Shown one piece after another: positions 7,847-15,621 of a stretch of 64,000 nucleotides of DNA; position 1 is the first letter of the stretch, and each line of letters starts with the position of its first letter. The translations under genes were made by a program, and so were the position numbers. Below the pieces are notes generated by a model that worked only from the letters and a program-made list of their open reading frames with translations, did not search any database and was not told where the DNA came from. Source of the DNA: Sulfurovum sp. (GTDB taxonomy: Bacteria; Campylobacterota; Campylobacteria; Campylobacterales; Sulfurovaceae); contig JAJPEU010000001.1 of assembly GCA_021166685.1 (NCBI GenBank), positions 1 to 64,000 on the forward strand, read 5' to 3'.

Positions 7847-8755
7847 ATGGATTTAACCGCATTACGCCATGAGCGCCAAAAATGGCTGGGATGGAAAAAT
7901 ATTGCACCGCTTCAGGAAGCCGTGCAAGGCTTGCCTTGCTTGGATGGCCATATTACTCTAGATGACTGTGTCACTATAACTTTTGATTCGATCACGTCAG
8001 AACAGCAGGCTCTTATCGAGGAGACGGCTCGCATGATGAAGCCTTGGCGAAAAGGACCCTTTAAGGTGGGTTCTTTGTTCATTGATACCGAGTGGCAGAG
8101 TTTTATCAAGTATAATTTGCTTGAACCATTTTTTGACCTCAAAGACAAAACGGTAGGCGATATCGGCTGCAATAATGGCTACTATTTGTTTCGTATGCTG
8201 AAGCACACCCCTAAAAAACTTGTAGGATTTGATCCCTCGGCACTTTACTATACACAGTTTGCATTTATCAACCATTTTATTCGGAGCGGTATCACGTATG
8301 AACTTTTAGGTGTTGAGCATGTAGAATACTATGAGCATCAGTTTGACGTGCTTTTTTGTCTGGGGGTTCTCTATCATCGCTCCGATCCTGTTTTCATGCT
8401 TAAATCCCTCTATAAAGGGCTCAATCAAGGCGGTGAGCTGATCTTGGATACATTTATGATAGAGGGGGAGGAGGAACTCTGTCTTACGCCAAAAGGCCGA
8501 TATTCAAAGATTCCCAATATTTACTTCATTCCCACAGTCAATGCGCTCAAAAACTGGTGCTTTAGAGCCGGATTCGATGAGGTGGAGATACTTGCTGTGA
8601 TGAAGACAGATCTCAATGAGCAGCGAAAAACTGAGTGGATAGATACCCAAAGTCTGGAGGATTTCCTAGACCCTAATGATTCTACAAAGACAATAGAGGG
8701 CTATCCTGCACCAAAAAGAGTTTACATTAAGGCAAAAAAGCTTGTAAAATTATAG
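7847..8755 (+). CDS. cmoB: tRNA U34 carboxymethyltransferase CmoB
   Basis: CmoB uses carboxy-S-adenosylmethionine to convert 5-hydroxyuridine-34 of tRNA to cmo5U, widening wobble decoding. The 302-residue length is slightly below that of E. coli. Visible landmarks are R-K-G-P-F near 65, the cofactor motif D-I-G-C-N-N-G-Y at about 103-110, and the C-L-G-V-L-Y-H-R segment. The gene lies 4 bases after the cyclophilin stop and has only a weak ribosome site, so coupling is likely. No cmoA is in the window. Confidence 0.9.
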   Translation: MDLTALRHERQKWLGWKNIAPLQEAVQGLPCLDGHITLDDCVTITFDSITSEQQALIEETARMMKPWRKGPFKVGSLFIDTEWQSFIKYNLLEPFFDLKDKTVGDIGCNNGYYLFRMLKHTPKKLVGFDPSALYYTQFAFINHFIRSGITYELLGVEHVEYYEHQFDVLFCLGVLYHRSDPVFMLKSLYKGLNQGGELILDTFMIEGEEELCLTPKGRYSKIPNIYFIPTVNALKNWCFRAGFDEVEILAVMKTDLNEQRKTEWIDTQSLEDFLDPNDSTKTIEGYPAPKRVYIKAKKLVKL

Positions 8756-8842
8756 GCGAACAGAAGGTCATTACATAAAAAGTACTAAAATATCCAAGAT
8801 AACCTAAAAGTTACTTTTATTTTTAAATAAGCTACTTTTCGC

Positions 8843-8848
8843 TATAAA
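8843..8848 (+). promoter_or_regulatory. Putative -10 box of hsrA
   Basis: TATAAA in an AT-rich region, 75 bases before the ATG at 8924. This gives a leader of nearly 70 bases, longer than for most genes here. The leader contains a purine-rich AGGTAGGAAAG ribosome site. Confidence 0.35.
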
Positions 8849-8923
8849 TAGCCAATTAAAAAAGGAAACCGCTTTTCATTAAGTTTTAGGATGTTTTCTT
8901 TGGTCAGGTAGGAAAGCGCATAA

Positions 8924-9583
8924 ATGAGAATATTAACAGTAGGTTTTGATGAAGAGTATGTCAAACACCTTGAAACAGAATTAGATAAATATTTTATTTG
9001 TATTGTTGACAATGCAAGAGATATGTATGATGCGACCAATTTTACGGATTTTAGACACTATGAATTGGTGATTATTGTAGACGAGGGTGTCAGATTTTCG
9101 CTGGAGCGCTATGTTAATGAAGTAAAAAAGAAAAAGAGCGAAACAAAGATTATGATATTGACGAATAATTATCGTCAGCAAGCCGGTTTTTTCTCTTTGG
9201 GTGTGGATGACGTAATCTATCAGCATTGCGAGTATCCGGATCTTGTTGCAGCGAGAGTGTTGGCAAACATGAGACATCTTTTTGGCACCAAAGTTGATAT
9301 AGGCAAGTTGGTGATTGATATTGCCAATAAAAAAATAGAATATGATGAGAAAATTGTTTCACTCAATGGAAAGACATTTGATATTTTGGCCTATTTGGCA
9401 TTACGTAAACAGCGTGTATTCTCAAAAGATGAAATTATCAACGCGCTATGGGAAGAGCCTGAATACGTTAGTGACAACACAGTAGAGGTAGCAATCAACC
9501 AAATACGCAAACGCTTAAAAAGCATCTTGGGTTTTCAGGTGATACACACTGTAAGACGTCGCGGGTATAAATTTTCATACTAA
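8924..9583 (+). CDS. hsrA: HsrA-like orphan OmpR-family response regulator
   Basis: The 219 residues form an atypical receiver domain and a winged-helix DNA-binding domain. The second half (A-L-W-E-E-P-E, V-E-V-A-I-N-Q-I-R, V-R-R-R-G-Y-K-F) closely matches H. pylori HP1043/HsrA as I remember it. The receiver lacks the usual phospho-Asp after beta-3 (the stretch reads L-V-I-I-V-D-E-G) and the conserved Lys-Pro pair (reads Y-Q-H-C-E-Y). It probably works without phosphorylation. No histidine kinase is adjacent. In Helicobacter HsrA is essential and controls housekeeping genes; a similar role here is inference. Confidence 0.85.
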   Translation: MRILTVGFDEEYVKHLETELDKYFICIVDNARDMYDATNFTDFRHYELVIIVDEGVRFSLERYVNEVKKKKSETKIMILTNNYRQQAGFFSLGVDDVIYQHCEYPDLVAARVLANMRHLFGTKVDIGKLVIDIANKKIEYDEKIVSLNGKTFDILAYLALRKQRVFSKDEIINALWEEPEYVSDNTVEVAINQIRKRLKSILGFQVIHTVRRRGYKFSY

Positions 9584-9602
9584 CATGAAAAGGTCAGGCG
9601 CC

Positions 9603-10214
9603 TTATGAGTTGATGGTGTGTTTGACTTGCTCAATCCAATAAGGCATTATTTTTTGTTCTGCTTTGAGTGTAGTCTTCGTTCCATGGCCAGGGTAGATCA
9701 TATAGTTCTCTTTGATTTTCATCGCTTTTTCCAAGCTCTTTACCATCTCTTTACCGTCTGATGCAGGAAAGTCCCATCTGCCGATAGACCGCTCAAAGAG
9801 AAAATCACCGCTAAACCAGACATCGCCGACTTGGATGACGCTGCAACCTGGCGTATGCCCGGGAAAATGAAGGAATGTGAACTTTACATTTTTGATTTCA
9901 ACGGTTTCGTCACTACTGACAAGATAATCCGGTTTGCTCGGGGGGGTTCCTTGCCCAAGCGGATCATTTGTCAACATGAACAGGTCATCTTTTGGAGCAT
10001 AAAGAGGGATATTGAGTTTCTCTTTAAGTTCAGCATTGCTCCACACGTGATCAAAATGTCCATGTGTATTTAGAATGGCTACGGGATTGGTTGTATGTTC
10101 TATAGCCCATTTGGCCGCACCGACGCCGGGATCAATAATAAAATCTTTGCCGTCAACAGTGATAATATAGCAGTTGGTTTGATAGGGTCCCATAGGTTGG
10201 ATTTTGATTTGCAT
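9603..10214 (-). CDS. Metallo-beta-lactamase-fold hydrolase, glyoxalase II-like
   Basis: A 203-residue cytoplasmic hydrolase with the dinuclear metal motif H-x-H-x-D-H (His51, His53, Asp55, His56), the later P-G-H-T-P-G histidine, the G-D metal-bridging aspartate and a final P-G-H-G. Such proteins hydrolyse thioesters such as hydroxyacylglutathione, or related substrates. The short form typical of this lineage does not allow the substrate to be named. A strong AGGAG site precedes the ATG. It is divergent from the DUF455 gene with only 14 bases between the start codons. Confidence 0.88.
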   Translation of the reverse strand: MQIKIQPMGPYQTNCYIITVDGKDFIIDPGVGAAKWAIEHTTNPVAILNTHGHFDHVWSNAELKEKLNIPLYAPKDDLFMLTNDPLGQGTPPSKPDYLVSSDETVEIKNVKFTFLHFPGHTPGCSVIQVGDVWFSGDFLFERSIGRWDFPASDGKEMVKSLEKAMKIKENYMIYPGHGTKTTLKAEQKIMPYWIEQVKHTINS

Positions 10215-10216
10215 GT

Positions 10217-10222
10217 TATAAT
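10217..10222 (+). promoter_or_regulatory. TATAAT box placed for a leaderless transcript of the DUF455 gene
   Basis: A perfect TATAAT ends 6 bases before the ATG at 10229. The expected transcription start falls on or next to the A of the start codon. No plus-strand ribosome site lies in the gap, because the purine-rich SD there belongs to the opposite gene. Confidence 0.45.
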
Positions 10223-10228
10223 TCTCCT

Positions 10229-11044
10229 ATGAATATATACGATGTTTTAAAAACAGCCATTTTGAGTGATGATATTGTCATTAAAGAGGCATTGACTGTT
10301 CAATGTTTAAAGTATTGTACCAAAAATGAAATAAGCCAAAGCGTCGATTTTGTTCCTGTGGTATTTGAGAAGCCTTCGTACGCTTCAAAATGTCAGATTG
10401 TTAACCCAAGAGCACTTCCGGAAAGAAAAGATTTTGACACACCGGAAGGATTGGGAGCCTTGGTGCACGCTATTGCGCACATCGAATATTCTGCTATCGA
10501 TTTGGCGTTGGATGCCGTGTATCGTTATCCAGAAATGCCAATGTCATATAAGATAGATTGGCTCGAAGTTGCCCAAGATGAGATACGTCATTACAAAATG
10601 CTTGAGGCGCTGCTTGGGTCACTGGGCTATATTTATGGAGATTTTCCTGTGCATTGCGGGCTTTTTGATGCGGCGCAACATACCGCACAAAGTATCTTGG
10701 AACGTATGGCTGTTGTGCCCCGTTACTATGAAGCCTCCGGACTTGATGTTAATCCCCAAATTATTAAAAAACTTGAAAATAAACACAAAGATCCCAAAGT
10801 CGGGGTATTGATAAATGCGTTGAAGGTGATCTATCAAGAAGAGATAGTCCATGTGCACAAAGGGGATAAATGGTTCAAATATCTTTGTAAAAAAGAAAGA
10901 GTGAAAGAGGGTGTTTATTTTGACATACTTGATCGTTACGGATTGTTTGCAAAGCATAGACCGCATATCAATGTTGCTGCAAGGAAAGAAGCAGGGTTTA
11001 CTTGTGAAGAGATTAGAAAACTGGGTGCAAAAGAATGTTTCTAG
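10229..11044 (+). CDS. DUF455 family ferritin-like protein
   Basis: A 271-residue ferritin-like four-helix protein of the DUF455 family. The family core is clear: A-H-I-E-Y-S-A-I-D-L-A-L-D, then Q-D-E-I-R-H-Y, the Y-G-D-F-P-V-H-x-G-L-F block and a late Y-Q-E-E-I-x-H-V. The Glu/His residues in E-x-x-H arrangement are candidate di-iron ligands, as in MiaE-like and rubrerythrin-like proteins. The biochemical function is not known to me. Its end overlaps lpxK by 10 bases. Confidence 0.85.
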   Translation: MNIYDVLKTAILSDDIVIKEALTVQCLKYCTKNEISQSVDFVPVVFEKPSYASKCQIVNPRALPERKDFDTPEGLGALVHAIAHIEYSAIDLALDAVYRYPEMPMSYKIDWLEVAQDEIRHYKMLEALLGSLGYIYGDFPVHCGLFDAAQHTAQSILERMAVVPRYYEASGLDVNPQIIKKLENKHKDPKVGVLINALKVIYQEEIVHVHKGDKWFKYLCKKERVKEGVYFDILDRYGLFAKHRPHINVAARKEAGFTCEEIRKLGAKECF

Positions 11045-11961
11045 CACATTTTTTTGAAACACTCTTTTTTGCCCCTCGCTGGTATCATTATCTATTTATT
11101 GTGCTTCTTTCCCCTTTTGCTATAGTGTATGGCATTGTAATGTCGATGCGAAGAATGTTTACAAAGAAAAAAAAATTTGATATACCTATTGTGAGTGTAG
11201 GCAATTTGGTGGCCGGAGGATCGGGTAAAACCCCTTTTGTCATTGCTCTTGCTTCAAGATATAAGCATACGGCCATTATTTCAAGAGGATACGGGAGACA
11301 GAGTAAGGGGCTGGTCGAAATAAGCAAAGAGGGACGCATATTAACAGATGTACATCAAAGCGGGGATGAGCCTATGCTGATGGCTCAAAGCTTGTCTGAT
11401 TGTTCAGTCATTGTAAGCGAAGACAGGCATAAAGCTATACGTTTTGCGATCAATCAAGGTGCAAAGCTGATTATTTTGGATGACGGATTTAACAGAGTGG
11501 AGATAGAAAAGCTTGAGATTCTCCTGGAACCGTCAAGCATACAAAATATTTTGCCCTTTCCGGCCGGACCGATGCGGGAATTTTATTTTAACCGAAAATA
11601 TGCCGATGTGATAGCTAAAGAACAAAAAGATTTTATCCGCCATGTTTCAATACAGAACCCTACATCCAAGATGGTATTGGTTACGGCTATTTCAAATCCG
11701 CAAAGATTGGAACCTTATCTTCTCAAGGCTGGAGTCGTGGCAAAAATCTATTTTCAGGATCATGCTTATTTTGATGAATCTGTATTGGAAAAAATATTAA
11801 AACAATATGGAGCCACCAGTCTTTTGTGCACGTCTAAAGACAAAGTAAAAATGAAAGGGTTTAAGTTGCCTATCTCTGAAATGAAGTTAAAATTAGAAAT
11901 TAAAAATCATATTTTTGAGAGTGTTGACAGCTATGTCAAAAAGAGTGTAAAAAAAGATTAA
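11035..11961 (+). CDS. lpxK: Tetraacyldisaccharide 4'-kinase LpxK
   Basis: LpxK phosphorylates the 4' position of the lipid A disaccharide precursor at the inner membrane. The 308 residues include an N-terminal hydrophobic helix (about 18-36), the LpxK P-loop G-G-S-G-K-T at 61-66 preceded by V-G-N-L-V-A, and the D-D-G-F metal/active-site motif near 143. The start overlaps the DUF455 gene by 10 bases. It is slightly shorter than the E. coli enzyme, as in other Campylobacterota. Confidence 0.93.
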   Translation: MFLAHFFETLFFAPRWYHYLFIVLLSPFAIVYGIVMSMRRMFTKKKKFDIPIVSVGNLVAGGSGKTPFVIALASRYKHTAIISRGYGRQSKGLVEISKEGRILTDVHQSGDEPMLMAQSLSDCSVIVSEDRHKAIRFAINQGAKLIILDDGFNRVEIEKLEILLEPSSIQNILPFPAGPMREFYFNRKYADVIAKEQKDFIRHVSIQNPTSKMVLVTAISNPQRLEPYLLKAGVVAKIYFQDHAYFDESVLEKILKQYGATSLLCTSKDKVKMKGFKLPISEMKLKLEIKNHIFESVDSYVKKSVKKD

Positions 11962-12031
11962 ATCAAAACAGGAAGCAAAAGCAGTCGATCAAGAAAGAGT
12001 GAAAAGATTTGCTAAAAAAGGAGACTATGGA

Positions 12032-12883
12032 ATGAAAAAAAATATTGAAGTTGTAAAAACGCTATTGGATGCTTTGCCTTTTATCAAAAAATTTGCAAAT
12101 GAAAAAATTGTTATCAAATATGGCGGTTCGGCGCAAACCAGTGATGCGCTTAAAGAGCAGTTTGCTCAGGATATTGTGTTGTTGCATTTGGTGGGCATGA
12201 AACCTATTATTGTGCATGGCGGCGGAAAAAGCATTACAAATTTATTGACAGACTTGGGTGTTGAAACTAAATTTGTAGAAGGACAAAGGGTAACCACCAA
12301 AGAGGTGATGCGCATTGTTGAGATGGTGCTTAGCGGAGAAATCAACAAAGAGATCGTGGCGCTCCTTAACAATCATGGCACAAAAGCTATCGGCATCTCA
12401 GGCAAAGATGCCAATTTTTTGCAGGCACGATCAAAAGATTTTGAACAATATGGTTATACAGGCATTATTGAACATGTCAATCCTGAGATTGTAGAAAACA
12501 TTATTGAGGACGGATTGGTGCCGGTGATTGCTCCTATCGCTACATGCAGTACAATCGGGCATCCAGGGTTTAATATCAATGCAGATCTGGCTGCAAGTCA
12601 GATTGCTATAGCTTTGCAAGCCCGCAAGGTTCTTTTTTTGACAGATACTCCGGGGGTGCTGGATAAAGAAATGAATCTTATTACCAATTTGGATATTGAA
12701 AAAACACAAAAACTCAAAGAAGACGGGACAATTAGCGGAGGAATGATTCCCAAAGTAGATGCATGCATAGAAGCGCTTCGGGGCGGGGTTAAAAAAGCAC
12801 ATATTATTGATGGACGGGTAGAGCATTCGCTATTGCTGGAAATATTGACCAGCAGCGGGGTGGGTACCTGTATTGAGCTGTAA
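12032..12883 (+). CDS. argB: Acetylglutamate kinase ArgB
   Basis: ArgB phosphorylates N-acetylglutamate, the second step of arginine synthesis. The 283 residues show the amino-acid-kinase fold: K-Y-G-G-S near the start, the V-H-G-G-G-K substrate loop, I-N-A-D near 190, and the late G-G-M-I-P-K-V-D-A motif. I chose the ATG at 12032 because AAGGAG lies about 8 bases upstream. An in-frame GTG at 11999 would add 11 basic residues. The frame stays open back to a stop at 11948, but the upstream part looks like a Lys-rich leader rather than ArgB. No other arg gene is adjacent. Confidence 0.94.
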   Translation: MKKNIEVVKTLLDALPFIKKFANEKIVIKYGGSAQTSDALKEQFAQDIVLLHLVGMKPIIVHGGGKSITNLLTDLGVETKFVEGQRVTTKEVMRIVEMVLSGEINKEIVALLNNHGTKAIGISGKDANFLQARSKDFEQYGYTGIIEHVNPEIVENIIEDGLVPVIAPIATCSTIGHPGFNINADLAASQIAIALQARKVLFLTDTPGVLDKEMNLITNLDIEKTQKLKEDGTISGGMIPKVDACIEALRGGVKKAHIIDGRVEHSLLLEILTSSGVGTCIEL

Positions 12884-12932
12884 AGCCAAGAGGCACAACA
12901 TCGACGGCTATATAAAGCCTTAGTTTTTTGGA

Positions 12933-12938
12933 TATAAT
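12933..12938 (+). promoter_or_regulatory. Putative -10 box of thrC
   Basis: A perfect TATAAT, 35 bases before the thrC ATG. A short GGCT/AGCC stem followed by a T-rich stretch just upstream (12906-12930) might terminate argB, but it is weak. Confidence 0.5.
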
Positions 12939-12973
12939 AACAAAAATGAATAATAATTAAAATAGGATGAATC

Positions 12974-14440
12974 ATGCAATTTATTGAGACACGAGGCAAT
13001 GACGGGCAAAAACCTCAAAGTGTATCTTTTTCAGAAGCAATACTGAGTCCAAGTGCAAGTTTTGGCGGACTGTATGTTCCAAATGCACTCCCAAATTTGG
13101 ATAAAGATTTTTTAGAAAATCATCTTCTGAGCCATTATAAGGTATTGGCATTGGATTTTTTACAAAAGTTTGGCATTGATATAGAAAGAGAAACCATACA
13201 GGAAGCACTTAAGAGATATGATGCGTTTGATAATGCTTCCAATCCTGTACCTTTGTCTCAGATAGAAGAAGACTGTTTCGTTGCAGAGCTCTATCATGGG
13301 CCCACAAGAGCATTCAAGGATATGGCACTGCAGCCTTTTGGATATATTTTAAGCAAATTGGCACAACAAAAAGGTGAAAATTATTTAATCATGGCTGCAA
13401 CCAGCGGTGATACTGGTCCTGCTACACTTGAAACTTTTAAAAACCAAGCCAATATTAAAGTAGCATGTCTCTATCCTGAAGGAGGGACTTCGGATGTGCA
13501 AAGACTTCAGATGGTAACTGAAGACGGCAAAAACCTAAAAGTGATAGGCGTCAAAGGTGATTTTGATGATACGCAAAATACTCTTAAGTCGCTTCTTGCT
13601 TCTGGAGATTTTAAGAATGAATTAAAGCATCACAATATTAAACTTTCTGCAGCGAATTCAGTGAATTTTGGACGTATTATTTTTCAAATTATTTACCATA
13701 TTCATTCTTATTTGGAATTGGTTCGCCAGGAAAAGATTCAGATGGGAGAAAAAATTTATCTTGTGGTCCCAAGCGGAAATTTTGGAAATGCATTGGGGGC
13801 TTATTATGCAAAAAAAGCAGGTTTGCCTATTGAAAAGATACTCATTTCTTCCAATATAAACAATATTCTTACAGATTGGATTACCAAAGGGGTTTATGAT
13901 CTGACCGTCAGAACTCTTATTCATACGGAATCGCCTGCAATGGATATCTTAAAAAGTTCAAATGTAGAGCGTATAATGTTTGATAAATTTGGTGCCAAAC
14001 GGACGAAAGAGCTCATGGAGAACTTGGAAAAAGAGGGTAAATATCAATTGACTCAAAATGAACTTGAGAAATTAAGAGAAGATTTTGATGCTTCTTTTTC
14101 TGATGATGCAGCATGCGAAGCGGTCATAGGAAACTATGCCCAAAAAGGCTACATTATGGATCCGCATACAGCAACGTGTATAGGTGCATATGAAAAGCTT
14201 CGTGATAAAAAACTTAAAACAGTGGTCTATTCTACCGCTGAATGGACGAAATTTAGCCCAACTGTTTCAAAGGCACTCGGAAATGAGCTTAAAAATGATA
14301 TCGAGGCGCTCAAATGGGTGAGCGAGCACGCGAATGTGGCCGTTCCTCCTGTGATTAATGCGTTATTTAAAAAACCGATCATTCATACGGTTGTGGTAGA
14401 AAAAGAATTTATTAAAAAAGAGATGTTAGACTTTTTGTAG
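12974..14440 (+). CDS. thrC: Threonine synthase
   Basis: ThrC converts O-phosphohomoserine to threonine using PLP. The 488-residue length fits the long bacterial/fungal-type enzyme. The PLP lysine is Lys115 in the motif H-G-P-T-R-A-F-K-D-M-A. The A-A-T-S-G-D-T-G phosphate-binding loop and the V-P-S-G-N-F-G-N loop are intact. An AGGATG segment precedes the ATG, and its own TATAAT box suggests independent transcription. Confidence 0.96.
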   Translation: MQFIETRGNDGQKPQSVSFSEAILSPSASFGGLYVPNALPNLDKDFLENHLLSHYKVLALDFLQKFGIDIERETIQEALKRYDAFDNASNPVPLSQIEEDCFVAELYHGPTRAFKDMALQPFGYILSKLAQQKGENYLIMAATSGDTGPATLETFKNQANIKVACLYPEGGTSDVQRLQMVTEDGKNLKVIGVKGDFDDTQNTLKSLLASGDFKNELKHHNIKLSAANSVNFGRIIFQIIYHIHSYLELVRQEKIQMGEKIYLVVPSGNFGNALGAYYAKKAGLPIEKILISSNINNILTDWITKGVYDLTVRTLIHTESPAMDILKSSNVERIMFDKFGAKRTKELMENLEKEGKYQLTQNELEKLREDFDASFSDDAACEAVIGNYAQKGYIMDPHTATCIGAYEKLRDKKLKTVVYSTAEWTKFSPTVSKALGNELKNDIEALKWVSEHANVAVPPVINALFKKPIIHTVVVEKEFIKKEMLDFL

Positions 14441-14463
14441 TCTAATATGATATTATATTTTAT

Positions 14464-15600
14464 ATGATCAAAAAATATTTTTTTCTTTTTGTGCTGTTTT
14501 GGATAGGATGGGAGACTGCATCGGCAGCCCGAATTGTGGATTGTACCATTGCAACAAAAGGAACGAAAGAGTGCAATCCTTACACCCAAAGAATGATTCG
14601 CATAAAAGAAATAAAATATGATTTGAATCGCAATAAACTCATTGTCACCAAAACACTTCCTTCTCCGGAACAAAAATCTCACACCAGGATAATTACTATT
14701 GATGAGATGGCTGAAAAGTATGTAAAAATTGAAGATTCGCTGCGTTTTAAAGGGACAAGAAGAGTCCATTTGTCAGATCTTTTTCAGCCAGAAGAGGAGT
14801 ATAAGGTCGAGCAAAATATTTCCCAAGAAAATAAGCAAGAGACAACACAAAATACAGCAGAGAAAGAAGAAAGCAGTTTAAAGTACGGAGAATATACCGT
14901 CATTCAAGGAGATACGCTTGGCGATATTGCAAAAAAATTCGAATTTACGCTTCAAGAACTTTCCGGGCTAAACGGATTGGGAGATAAAGATGCAATCAAA
15001 GTAGGGCAAAAGCTTCAAATGCCGCTCTCGCAAAACATGATAGATATAATAGTATCAGGAGAATACCGGATTCAAGCCGGAGATACGCTCATTTCCATAG
15101 CAAATAAATTCAATCTTTCACCTAAGGAATTGAGCCGATTTAACAATATTAAAACAACTGCTGCTCTCAAAACAGGCAAAATCCTACAACTTCCATTTCC
15201 TTATATTGTTGCGCAATTAGAAGCAAAACAAAAAAAAGAAGCAGCAGTAAAAGCAAAAGAAAAAAGAGAAAAAACTCTCCGAGAGTTTGGAAAAAACAGA
15301 CTTAGGGTAACGGCGACAGCTTATACTTCGCATGCTTCACAAACAGACAAATCCCCTTTTATTGCCGCATGGGGCAACCGTATCGGCCCTGGTATGAAAA
15401 TTATTGCAGTGTCAAGAGACCTGCTGGCCAGGTATGGATTGAATTATGGCTCAAAAGTGAAAGTGGGGGGATTGTCCGGTTTTTATACTGTGGGAGATAA
15501 GATGAACAAGCGGTTTCGAAAGCGTATTGATATTTATATGGGAGTAGATAAAAGGCGCGCATTGCAGTGGGGAAGAAGAAGCGTTATACTTCACTGGTAA
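14464..15600 (+). CDS. Exported LysM / 3D-domain cell-wall protein
   Basis: This 378-residue protein has a signal peptide ending near residue 22, an uncharacterised region, two LysM peptidoglycan-binding repeats (about 142-186 and 197-241, each starting Y-x-x-Q-x-G-D-T-L), a Lys/Glu-rich linker and a C-terminal 3D (Asp-Asp-Asp) domain from about 280. The 3D domain belongs to the double-psi beta-barrel group of RlpA and MltA, so a lytic-transglycosylase-like role is possible. The catalytic residues cannot be assigned by eye. It begins 23 bases after thrC. Confidence 0.85.
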   Translation: MIKKYFFLFVLFWIGWETASAARIVDCTIATKGTKECNPYTQRMIRIKEIKYDLNRNKLIVTKTLPSPEQKSHTRIITIDEMAEKYVKIEDSLRFKGTRRVHLSDLFQPEEEYKVEQNISQENKQETTQNTAEKEESSLKYGEYTVIQGDTLGDIAKKFEFTLQELSGLNGLGDKDAIKVGQKLQMPLSQNMIDIIVSGEYRIQAGDTLISIANKFNLSPKELSRFNNIKTTAALKTGKILQLPFPYIVAQLEAKQKKEAAVKAKEKREKTLREFGKNRLRVTATAYTSHASQTDKSPFIAAWGNRIGPGMKIIAVSRDLLARYGLNYGSKVKVGGLSGFYTVGDKMNKRFRKRIDIYMGVDKRRALQWGRRSVILHW

Positions 15601-15621
15601 TCCTCATGAAACAAAAATGTT

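Noticed and set aside
10619-11062. Open frame antisense to the DUF455 gene
   Set aside because: The plus-strand protein shows clear family motifs; the antisense translation does not resemble a protein.
11948-12031. Possible extra small gene or frameshifted leader before argB
   Set aside because: A Lys-rich frame continues upstream from argB to a stop at 11948, with a short ATG-started piece before it. Reading through would need a sequence change in an A-run, and no homology supports it.
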